From Streptomyces sp. man185 (lineage in GTDB: Bacteria; Actinomycetota; Actinomycetes; Streptomycetales; Streptomycetaceae): a stretch of DNA of 64,000 bases. Shown in pieces: positions 10,039-18,069 of the stretch (within the stretch, counting starts at the first letter, position 1; each line of letters starts with the position of its first letter). The DNA is taken from NCBI GenBank assembly GCA_002551355.1, contig NTHE01000009.1, positions 82,330 to 146,329 of the forward strand, given 5' to 3'. Made by a program: the position numbers and the translations under genes. The notes below the pieces were generated by a model, which searched no databases, was not told where the DNA came from, and saw nothing but the letters and a program-made list of their open reading frames with translations.

Positions 10039-10491
10039 ATGCGGATACGCGCGGGCGAGGCGGCCGAGGCCGCCGCACTGACGGAGCTGGCCCTGCGGTC
10101 GAAGGGCCACTGGGAGTACGACGCGGAGTTCCTGGCCGCGTGCCGCGAGGAGCTGACGATCCGGTCCGCCGACGTGGCGGCGCGGCGGACGGCGGTGGCC
10201 GAGGAGGAGGGCCGGATCCTGGGCTTCACCACCCTGGACGGAGAGCCCCCGAAGGGCGCGCTCGGCATGATGTTCGTCGAGCCGGACGCCATCGGGCGGG
10301 GCGTCGGGCGACGGCTGTTCCTCCACACCATGGACGAGGCCCGCCGCCGGGGCTTCACCCGCCTCACCATCGACGCCGACCCGAACGCGGAGCCGTTCTA
10401 CCGGGCCATGGGCGCGGTCCGGATCGGCGCCACCCCGTCGGGCTCCATCCCGGGCCGTGAGCTGGCGCTGCTGGAGATCGCCCTGGTCTGA
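10039..10491 (+). CDS. GNAT family N-acetyltransferase
   Basis: A 150-residue acetyl-CoA dependent acetyltransferase of unknown substrate. The acetyl-CoA binding part is visible as MMFVEPDAIGRGVGRRLF (motif A), followed by the helix ARRRGFTRL and the C-terminal PNAEPFYRAMGAV segment typical of the fold. The start at 10039 (MRIRAGEAAEAAAL) fits the family; an in-frame ATG at 10021 has no better ribosome site. It follows the DsbA-like gene closely in the same direction. Confidence 0.85.
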   Translation: MRIRAGEAAEAAALTELALRSKGHWEYDAEFLAACREELTIRSADVAARRTAVAEEEGRILGFTTLDGEPPKGALGMMFVEPDAIGRGVGRRLFLHTMDEARRRGFTRLTIDADPNAEPFYRAMGAVRIGATPSGSIPGRELALLEIALV

Positions 10492-10552
10492 ACGGCCCCA
10501 CGAGACCCTGTGCCGCGGGCCGTTGTCAGTGGTGCGCCGTACGGTGAGGATC

Positions 10553-10900
10553 ATGCGAATCTCACCGGAGATGATCACAATCGACTGCGCCGACCCCCAG
10601 ACGCTGGCCGCCTGGTGGGCCGAGGCGCTGGGCGTCGAGGACGTCCAGGACTACGACGCGTTCGTCGTCCTCGCGGCCACCCCGCTGGTGCTCGGCTTCC
10701 AGCGAGTGCCCGAGCCCAAGGCCGCCAAGAACCGGGTGCACGTCGACTTCGCCTCGCCCGACCGCCCGGCCGACGTGGAGCGCCTCGCGAAGCTGGGCGC
10801 GACCGTGGTCGGCGAGCAGTCGATGCAGGGGATGACCTGGACCGTCCTGAAGGACCCGGAGGGCAACGAGTTCTGCCTCGCCGACGCCGGCAGCCACTGA
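10553..10900 (+). CDS. VOC family protein (glyoxalase/bleomycin-resistance fold)
   Basis: A 115-residue protein of the vicinal oxygen chelate fold. It shows MITIDCADPQTLAAWW at the N-terminus, the mid-protein KNRVHVDFASPD segment and the terminal LKDPEGNEFCLADA strand with the metal-type Glu. The substrate is unknown. The ATG is preceded by GTGAGGATC. A second, clearly related VOC gene lies at 13890-14273. Confidence 0.88.
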   Translation: MRISPEMITIDCADPQTLAAWWAEALGVEDVQDYDAFVVLAATPLVLGFQRVPEPKAAKNRVHVDFASPDRPADVERLAKLGATVVGEQSMQGMTWTVLKDPEGNEFCLADAGSH

Positions 10901-10973
10901 CCGGGCCCGGGGGCCGGGCCGTGGCCTGCTGGCCGCGCCGATCCCGGGGGCGGCTGACCCCGGGGCGACCGGC

Positions 10974-11005
10974 CCCGGGATCCGCTGACCCGTCCCGGGA
11001 TCCGC
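10974..11005. repeat. 20-bp-spaced CCCGGGATCCGC repeat
   Basis: Two exact copies of CCCGGGATCCGC at 10974-10985 and 10994-11005 in the short space between the VOC gene and the convergent permease gene, with further CCCCGGGG runs on both sides. It may work as a structured terminator region; no single dominant hairpin is obvious. Confidence 0.5.
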
Positions 11006-11026
11006 CGATCCGCCCCGGGGTTTCCG

Positions 11027-12478
<1,452 letters not shown>

Positions 12479-12613
12479 GACGGAGTCTCCTGGGCCTGCG
12501 AATGATGAGGGAAAGAGGGCGCCGGCCGGTGCGGCCGGCAGCGAGTGGCGGGCACTGTGCGAACGCACATACGGCACCTTGCGAGCGGATCATACGCGGC
12601 ACCCGGGAGATCG

Positions 12614-12640
12614 CAACTACCCGCGTAGAGCGTGTAGTTG
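12614..12640. promoter_or_regulatory. inverted repeat CAACTAC-N13-GTAGTTG
   Basis: Perfect 7-bp arms (12614-12620 and 12634-12640), with a nested CTAC-CCGC-GTAG dyad inside. It lies 136-162 bp before the permease start and about 115 bp before the XRE-like regulator, in the shared intergenic region. It is a good operator candidate. Confidence 0.5.
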
Positions 12641-12744
12641 ATGCCATTTCACTCCTGTGCGTTCCTACGGAATCCGCAGCGACCTTTTCCGTCAAACCGG
12701 CAGGCAGCCGACAGAGGGCATGGAAGTGACGGTGACAGCTCCCC

Positions 12745-12750
12745 TACGCT
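12745..12750 (+). promoter_or_regulatory. -10 element of a leaderless transcript
   Basis: TACGCT ends six bases before the GTG start at 12757, and there is no ribosome-binding sequence. This spacing fits a transcript beginning at the start codon, which is common in Streptomyces. A -35 match is weak. Confidence 0.45.
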
Positions 12751-12756
12751 CCGTAT

Positions 12757-13437
12757 GTGCACCCTCCACTCCCCTTCAACGCGCGGGCAGCGCGCGCTCT
12801 GCGCGAGAAGCTCGGGATGGCCCCCGGCCATGTCGCCTACGGCATGCGCGCGTCCTTCGGGACGTCGCACATCACCCCCGAGCACGTGGTCGCGTGGGAA
12901 CGCGGGACCCATGTGCCGGACGCGGGTGAACTCACCGCTCTGGCTGGCGCGTTGTGGTGCCGGCCCAGTGAACTCATGGGTCACCCAAGCACCTTGCTCG
13001 AACACCGCATCGCGCGCGGCGTCTCGGCCGAGGACGTCGCACGTGCCACGGGTCTGACCCTCGACGCGTACGTGTTCATGGAGGAAGCCGGTCAGTGGAC
13101 CGGCGACAAACGGCAGTCCGTCAAGCTCGGCGAGGTCCTCAGCCTGCCTCCGCGCGACTTCATCGCCATCACCGGGCTGGAGGGGGAACTCGCCCGTCTC
13201 CTCACCGAGGCGGTCTCCACGCGCTGGCAGGCGCACATCCGCGACATCGCCAAGCTCGTCTCCACGGACCGCCGGGACCTGAAAGCCCCTTTGCAGGCCA
13301 TGCAACAGGAGTATCAGATCCTCATGGCGGCCACCCTGAGCCGGGCCGGCGGCACCACCGCGTCCGGCGAGGACGGACGCCGCTACATCGAGAACATCGT
13401 CGACCACTTCTGGTCCCGGCTGCCGGGGCCCTCCTGA
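12757..13437 (+). CDS. XRE-like helix-turn-helix DNA-binding protein
   Basis: A 226-residue protein with an N-terminal Cro/C1-like helix-turn-helix region (about residues 8-70: LREKLGMAPGHVAYGM, ITPEHVVAWERGTHVPDAGELTALA). A second, similar half follows (GVSAEDVARATGLTLDAYVFMEEAG) and then an alpha-helical C-terminal part. It is likely a transcription regulator; effector and targets are unknown. The GTG start has no ribosome site and sits just behind a -10-like TACGCT. Divergence from the purine permease makes that gene a natural first candidate target. Confidence 0.85.
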   Translation: MHPPLPFNARAARALREKLGMAPGHVAYGMRASFGTSHITPEHVVAWERGTHVPDAGELTALAGALWCRPSELMGHPSTLLEHRIARGVSAEDVARATGLTLDAYVFMEEAGQWTGDKRQSVKLGEVLSLPPRDFIAITGLEGELARLLTEAVSTRWQAHIRDIAKLVSTDRRDLKAPLQAMQQEYQILMAATLSRAGGTTASGEDGRRYIENIVDHFWSRLPGPS

Positions 13438-13453
13438 GGGACGCCCGACGGGC

Positions 13454-13807
13454 TCACCCGGGCATGAGCGGCCCGAGGTAGGTGCCCCCGGAGACGTCGA
13501 TGGTCTGGCCGGATATCCAGCGCCCCCGCGGGCCCGCCAGGAAGCCCACCACGTCGGCGACGTCCTCCGGCAGGCCCATCCGTCCGAGCGCGGTGATCGA
13601 CTCAAGGGCGAGATGCGCGCCGTCCCCGCAGGCCTCGTGCTGATAGGCGCGGTCGTGAGCCCGGCAGAAGTACCAGAACGTCGCGCAGTCGTCCTCGTCG
13701 GTCGCCTCGTGGCAACCGGGGTCACGAACGATCAGCGTCACCGGCTCCTGGCGGTTGAACCGGGGGACGGGCCGGGGGTCGCGCCACAGCAGCCGATGAG
13801 GAAGCAC
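13454..13807 (-). pseudogene. chimeric ORF: small unknown protein fused to an SDR C-terminal fragment
   Basis: The frame from a GTG at 13807 encodes 117 residues. The last 50 or so (LGRMGLPEDVADVVGFLAG, then WISGQTIDVSGG) are unmistakably the C-terminal end of a short-chain dehydrogenase, but the Rossmann GxxxGxG part and the YxxxK catalytic residues are absent. The first 65 residues are an unrelated Cys/His-rich sequence (DPGCHEATDEDDC, FWYFCRAHDRAYQHEAC). The likeliest history is a deletion that joined a small gene to the tail of an SDR gene. Whether the fused frame is expressed is unknown. It is divergent from the VOC gene at 13890. Confidence 0.6.
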
Positions 13808-13889
13808 ACGCCCATTCTGTCCCGGCCGCCCGCGAAGGGGCAGGGCAGAGCGGTGGCGTTCGGCGGAGAGATCCGGAAAGCTCGCGCGC

Positions 13890-14273
13890 ATGATCTCAGT
13901 AGTGCAGAACGTGGCGATCGACTGCGCGGACGCGTACGCGCTGGCCCGGTTCTGGAGCGGTGTGACCGGTCGTCCGCTGCATCCGGAGGACCGGCCGGGG
14001 GACCAGGAGACCCAGGTGCTGCTGGCGGAGGGCCCGGTGCTGCATTTCAACCAGGTGCCCGAGGCCAAGACGGTCAAGAACCGGATCCATCTGTGTCTGC
14101 GCCCTGATACCTCGCGCGACCGGGAGGTGGACCGGCTGCTGGACCTCGGCGCCACCTTCGTCGCCGATCACCGGAATCCCGACGGCTCGGGCTGGGCCAT
14201 CCTCGCCGACCCCGAAGGCAACGAATTCTGCGTTCTGCGCAGCGAGTCCGACCGGGCCGCGGCGCATTCCTGA
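13890..14273 (+). CDS. VOC family protein
   Basis: A 127-residue glyoxalase-fold protein. It has VVQNVAIDCADAYALARFW at the N-terminus, KTVKNRIHLCL in the middle and ILADPEGNEFCVLR at the end, closely paralleling the VOC protein at 10553. The two are probably paralogues. Substrate unknown. It starts 82 bases from the divergent chimeric ORF. Confidence 0.87.
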   Translation: MISVVQNVAIDCADAYALARFWSGVTGRPLHPEDRPGDQETQVLLAEGPVLHFNQVPEAKTVKNRIHLCLRPDTSRDREVDRLLDLGATFVADHRNPDGSGWAILADPEGNEFCVLRSESDRAAAHS

Positions 14274-14311
14274 CGCTCTCGCGCCGATCGCGGGCCGGTG
14301 CCCTGGGCTGG

Positions 14312-14965
14312 TCAGGGCGTGTCCGGCGCTGCCGCCTCCAGCTCCGCCACCGTGCCCGACATCACCGTACGGATGTGGTGGGTCAGGTGCTCGGCCGGCC
14401 AGTCCCACCAGGCCACCGCCAGCAGGCGTGCGATGTCCGCCTCCTCGTACCGGGTACGGATCAGGCGGGCCGGGTTGCCGCCGACGATGCCGTAGTCCGG
14501 GACGTCCGAGACGACCACGGAACGCGAGCTGATGATCGCGCCGTGGCCGATGCGGACGCCCGGCATGATCACCGCCTCGTAGCCGATCCAGACATCGTTG
14601 CCGATCACCGTGTCGCCCCGGTTGGGCAGCCCCGTCAGCAGGTCGAAGTGGTCGGCCCAGGAGCCGCCCAGGGTCGGGAACGGGAAGGTGGACGGGCCGT
14701 CCATGCGGTGGTTGGAGCCGTTCATGATGAACCGCACCCCCGTGCCCAGCGCGCAGAACCTGCCGATCACCAGGCGCTCCGGGCCGTAGTGGTAGAGCAC
14801 GTTGCGGGTCTCGAACTCCGTGGCGTGCTCGGGGTCGTCGTAGTACGAGTAGTCGCCGACCTCGACCAGTTCCGACGTGACCAGGGGCTTCAGCTGCACC
14901 ACGCGCGGCTGGCCGGGCATCGGGTGCAGGACGGTGGGGTCGGCCGGGACGAGGTCGGGACTCAT
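14312..14965 (-). CDS. Vat/CatB-like xenobiotic O-acetyltransferase (left-handed beta helix)
   Basis: A 217-residue hexapeptide-repeat acetyltransferase. The order of motifs follows the Vat (streptogramin A) and CatB family: VGDYSYYDD (37-44), [20 protein letters not shown], the catalytic histidine in [10 protein letters not shown] (His86), then [21 protein letters not shown] and [21 protein letters not shown], and a WWDWP end. Length is that of Vat enzymes. Such proteins transfer acetyl from acetyl-CoA to a hydroxyl of an antibiotic or sugar; environmental members often have other or unknown substrates. The start at 14965 lies downstream of GGAAGTGACC, which is only a modest ribosome site. 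Confidence 0.85.
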   Translation of the reverse strand: MSPDLVPADPTVLHPMPGQPRVVQLKPLVTSELVEVGDYSYYDDPEHATEFETRNVLYHYGPERLVIGRFCALGTGVRFIMNGSNHRMDGPSTFPFPTLGGSWADHFDLLTGLPNRGDTVIGNDVWIGYEAVIMPGVRIGHGAIISSRSVVVSDVPDYGIVGGNPARLIRTRYEEADIARLLAVAWWDWPAEHLTHHIRTVMSGTVAELEAAAPDTP

Positions 14966-15064
14966 GGGGGGGTCACTTCCGGGGGAGGGGGCGCGGGCAG
15001 GCGTGCGAAGGTCATCGTGGCAGCCCCGCCCCACGAGTCGCGCGTATTTTCCCGCCCGGCCGGG

Positions 15065-15371
15065 ATGGCGGGATGGGATGATGCGGTGGTACTGGACGCG
15101 ATCAACGCCGTGAACTGGAGCCGTATACCGGGCCCCGCCGACCTGTACGAGCCCGGTTCTCGCGGGCCGCTTCCCGGGCGGTAGGCAGTCGGCGGAGCTT
15201 CACCGACCCGGACACGTCACCCCGCTCGCCGTACAGGTCGCGCCGCGCTACCCGCTCAGCGACCACAGCCCCGATACCTGCCTGCGCGTCGACGGCGCTC
15301 GGCTGGACGAAGTCGCCCCGCCCGCCGTCCTGTTCCCCAGCCGGTGCGGGTCCGAATTCGCCGACGTGTAA
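15065..15371 (+). pseudogene. frameshifted remnant of a hypothetical protein
   Basis: Two protein-like pieces lie in different frames. The first (15065-15184) encodes [20 protein letters not shown] and stops at a TAG. The second, in another frame, runs to the TAA at 15369-15371 and encodes HVTPLAVQVAPRYPL, then LRVDGARLDEVAPPAVLFPS. Codon bias is coding-like in both, so they look like one short gene broken around 15150-15180. I do not recognise the family. A double indel or an internal deletion is equally possible. Confidence 0.45.
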
Positions 15372-15375
15372 TTCC

Positions 15376-16119
15376 CTACGCCGCCCCCGCCGCGCATCCC
15401 AGCCGGAACGGCTCCCCCTGTGACCAGTCCGCCGCCACGCCCCGCATCACCAGCGCACTGTCCAGCACAGCGCTGCCCGGCGGGAAGCGGTCCAGGTCCT
15501 CGAAGAACGAGGAGCGTACGGAGCGGGGGCGGCCCGCCGTCACCTTCCAGGCGTCCGTGGACAGTTCGAGGACGTCCAGGTGGCTGCCCCCGGCGTTGGG
15601 GGAGAGGCCCCGGCTGCCGAGACGGAAGAACTCCGACGCCTCCGCCAGGTCCGAGAACAGCTCGCTGCCGCGCAGTTCGTCAGCCGCCTCCACCGTCGCG
15701 TCGACCTCCACCTCGCCGTCCCGGGTCGCGAAGGCCACCCGTACGGCATCGGCCTCCTCCCGCACCGTGAAGTCCGCCCGGCCGTGCTCGCCCGGGTAGA
15801 TCCGGCCGCCCGCGAAGGCGTTGAGGCGTGAGGCCGTGTCGCGGCGCGGGATGTAGACGCCGCGCTCGACGCCGCTTGGGCCGTCCCACTCGACGGAGAT
15901 CCGGTGCGCCGCGTTCTCACTGGTCAGCCCGGTCGCCGCCGGGGCCCAGCCGGGGCGGACGCCGCCGATCCGGAGCAGGCAGATCCCGGCCACCGCCCGG
16001 CCGCCCACCAGGTGGGGCCGTAGCGGCGCGGGCAGCAGGGCGGCCGCGACGTACGGGTCGACCCGGTAGTTCACCAGGAGACGGCGTTCGATGACGCTGG
16101 AGAGCCGGGGTCTGATCAT
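15376..16119 (-). CDS. DUF2071 family protein
   Basis: A 247-residue protein of the DUF2071/YqjF-like family (acetoacetate decarboxylase-like fold; function not established). Visible signatures are RRLLVNYRVDPYVAAALLP near the N-terminus, GVYIPRRDTASRLNAFAGGRIYPG in the centre (residues of this stretch are split by family variation) and a late GSSFFED-like region. Its ATG overlaps the stop of the ArsR gene by four bases (ATGA), so the two are translationally coupled and co-regulated from the ArsR operator. Confidence 0.85.
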   Translation of the reverse strand: MIRPRLSSVIERRLLVNYRVDPYVAAALLPAPLRPHLVGGRAVAGICLLRIGGVRPGWAPAATGLTSENAAHRISVEWDGPSGVERGVYIPRRDTASRLNAFAGGRIYPGEHGRADFTVREEADAVRVAFATRDGEVEVDATVEAADELRGSELFSDLAEASEFFRLGSRGLSPNAGGSHLDVLELSTDAWKVTAGRPRSVRSSFFEDLDRFPPGSAVLDSALVMRGVAADWSQGEPFRLGCAAGAA

Positions 16120-16460
16120 GAGGCGTCGCTTCCCGGCGCGGAGCGCCACTTGGTGTTGCGGAGGACGATCTGCTCGGGGCAGACCGTGCTGAGGAAGCGG
16201 CCCACGCACAGGGCGAGCCGCTCCTCGGCGAGCGAGTAGAGGATGCGGTTGGCGTCCCGGCGCTCGGTGACGAGCCCGGCCCCCTTGAGCACGCCCAGGT
16301 GGCGCGAGATGGACGGGGCGCTGATCGAGAACCGGCTCGCGATCTCCCCGGCCGCCAGCTCACCGTCCCGCAGGTCCTCCAGGATCTGGCGGCGGGTGGG
16401 ATCGGCGAGCGCGCGGAAGGCGCTCGCCTCGTCATCGGCCGGAACGGCGGGTGATTCCAT
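16116..16460 (-). CDS. ArsR/SmtB family transcriptional repressor
   Basis: A 114-residue winged-helix regulator. The helix-turn-helix is clear: FRALADPTRRQILEDL, then GEIASRFSISAPSISRHLGVLKGAGLV and a wing RRDANRILYSL. There is no classic CxC metal-binding motif; Cys residues are at SLAEERLALCVG and STVCPEQ. It therefore may sense something other than a metal, as many actinobacterial ArsR proteins paired with DUF2071 or SRPBCC proteins do (inference). It is first in a two-gene operon and has a palindromic site directly upstream, indicating autoregulation. Confidence 0.92.
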   Translation of the reverse strand: MESPAVPADDEASAFRALADPTRRQILEDLRDGELAAGEIASRFSISAPSISRHLGVLKGAGLVTERRDANRILYSLAEERLALCVGRFLSTVCPEQIVLRNTKWRSAPGSDAS

Positions 16461-16469
16461 GTGTGCATG

Positions 16470-16487
16470 TTTAGCACATGAGCTAAA
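16470..16487 (-). promoter_or_regulatory. probable ArsR operator
   Basis: Perfect inverted repeat TTTAGC-N6-GCTAAA, 10-27 bases before the ArsR start codon. The size, symmetry and position are those of ArsR-family autoregulatory sites. Confidence 0.65.
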
Positions 16488-16511
16488 GACCTAAGCAGGT
16501 GCCATGGAAGC

Positions 16512-16540
16512 GCCCCCGCGAGTCACGTCCTCGCGGGGGC
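16512..16540 (-). terminator. sodF terminator
   Basis: 11-bp perfect stem GCCCCCGCGAG/CTCGCGGGGGC with a 7-base loop, downstream of sodF and before the ArsR promoter, so it separates the two minus-strand units. A T-rich stretch follows on the plus strand. Confidence 0.75.
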
Positions 16541-16619
16541 TCTTCTTTCATCCGCCTGCCGAAGTGAAGGTTGAGAAGACGATCACGAGGCAGGACGTCT
16601 GTGGTGGGCAGGCGTCACG

Positions 16620-17261
16620 TCAGGGGGCGAGCAGCAGCACGTTCACGCGCTCCTTGGCCGCGGCGTAGCGCTTCGCCACGTCCTGCCAGTTGACGACCCG
16701 CCACATGGCCTCGATGAAGTCCACCTTCTGGTTCTTGTACTGCAGGTAGAAGGCGTGCTCCCAGGCGTCGAAGACCAGGATCGGGACCGAGCCCTGGCCG
16801 ACGTTGCCCTGGTGGTCGTAGACCTGCTCGACGATCAGCTTGCCGCTCACGGGCTCGTACGCGAGCACGCCCCAGCCGGAACCCTGGGTGGTGGCCGCGG
16901 CCTTCGTCAGCTGGGACTTGAAGCCCGCGTAGGAGCCGAAGGACTCGGTGATCGCGTCGGCCAGGTCGCCCACGCCGTCCGCCGCGAGGGGCTCGCCGCC
17001 GCCGTCGCCGGTCATGTTGTGCCAGTAGATGGAGTGCAGGATGTGGCCGGAGAGGTGGAACGCGAGGTTCTTCTGGAGGCCGTTGATCGCTCCCCAGGCC
17101 TCCTTGTCGCGGGCCTCTTCCAGCTGCTCCAGGGTGTCGTTCGCGCCCTTGACGTACGCGGCGTGGTGCTTGTCGTGGTGCAGCTCGATGATCTGCGGAT
17201 TGATGACCGGTTCGAGCGCCGCGTAGTCGTACGGGAGTTCCGGGAGCGTGTACGTGGCCAT
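16620..17261 (-). CDS. sodF: superoxide dismutase, Fe/Zn type
   Basis: Converts superoxide to oxygen and peroxide in the cytoplasm. The 213-residue protein has the Fe/Mn-SOD ligands: His28 in ELHHDKHH, His76 in [10 protein letters not shown], and the Asp and His of [12 protein letters not shown]. Length and sequence match the Streptomyces iron-zinc SodF. In Streptomyces this gene is repressed by the nickel sensor Nur when the nickel enzyme SodN can be made. A Nur-like box lies 43-59 bases upstream of the start. The gene is monocistronic, with its own terminator. Confidence 0.95.
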   Translation of the reverse strand: MATYTLPELPYDYAALEPVINPQIIELHHDKHHAAYVKGANDTLEQLEEARDKEAWGAINGLQKNLAFHLSGHILHSIYWHNMTGDGGGEPLAADGVGDLADAITESFGSYAGFKSQLTKAAATTQGSGWGVLAYEPVSGKLIVEQVYDHQGNVGQGSVPILVFDAWEHAFYLQYKNQKVDFIEAMWRVVNWQDVAKRYAAAKERVNVLLLAP

Positions 17262-17303
17262 GGTTCGAACCCTCCGACTGCTGGGAATGCCGTCCAGTTG
17301 TTA

Positions 17304-17320
17304 TTGCAACCTATATGCAG
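17304..17320 (-). promoter_or_regulatory. Nur-box-like operator of sodF
   Basis: TTGCAA-N5-ATGCAG (17304-17309 and 17315-17320) matches the two-half-site Nur box, TTGCAA-N5-TTGCAA-like, known from Streptomyces sodF promoters. One half-site is imperfect. Confidence 0.6.
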
Positions 17321-17365
17321 GAGCAATCTACGAGCAGGCTAACAGCAGGACGGTCCGCGAAGTGA

Positions 17366-17866
17366 TCAGCCCTTCGGCCTAGGACCTGCGGCGCGGCGGG
17401 GCGGGGCCGCACGCCGCGGGGCGTGCGGGGAGGGGTGCGGATCGCCGGGCGTGCGGAGGCGGGCCCGGCCGGTGGGGGCGGCCGGGCCCGCCCGGTGGGT
17501 GGGGTCGCTGCCCTTCCGTTCCTGCGGGTCGACGTCCGTGCGGGCGGACGCGTCCTTCTCGCCGCTGGGGCGCCGGGACTTGCCCCGTCGGCCGGTGTCG
17601 CGCGTGTCGGCGTCCTTGCCGCGGTTCTCGCCGCTCCGGGTGGAACCCTCTGGCATGGTGCCTTCCGGTGAGGCGCGCTTCACCTCGTCGGTCGGCTTCT
17701 TGCGCGGCGCCTGTCCGGCTCCGGGGCGTAGGTGGCCGGGTGGAAGGAGCGGTGCGCGCTGGGGTTGGCCTGCTGGGGCTCCTCGTCGATGTCGGGGGAC
17801 CGGCCGTGCTGCCCCCGCCCCTGAATCCGCTCGTCCCTCGCCGTGCCGGGGCGGATTCTTCGACAT
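17366..17866 (-). pseudogene. basic low-complexity protein with a frame-scrambled middle
   Basis: An ATG at 17866 opens a 166-residue frame rich in Arg, Pro, Gly and Lys. From about 17700 onward the frame has normal high-GC third positions and a KKPTDEVKRASPEGTMPEGS segment that I associate with a conserved small Streptomyces protein. Between about 17715 and 17840 the GC-rich third positions belong to the next frame, which reads SPDIDEEPQQANPS, then SFHPATYAPEPD. Both pieces would join if one base were added near 17713 and one removed near 17842. This is either a pair of compensating indels or sequencing error. Function unknown. Confidence 0.45.
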
Positions 17867-18069
17867 GGTGAGCTTCTCGCTCCCGTCGGGTGTCCTATTA
17901 TCCTCCCTTTTCTTGCTATAAAGGCGTTCCGTCGTCTCGCCTGCCTCTCCCCGTGGGCGCCCAGGTTTGGACGCCGCTTCCCGGGGGACCCGGCCATGCA
18001 GCCGGGCGGCTGGGGGCGGGGACCGCAGGTGTGCCGCTCGCCGCCCGCCCCACCGATCAGGAGGACTTG

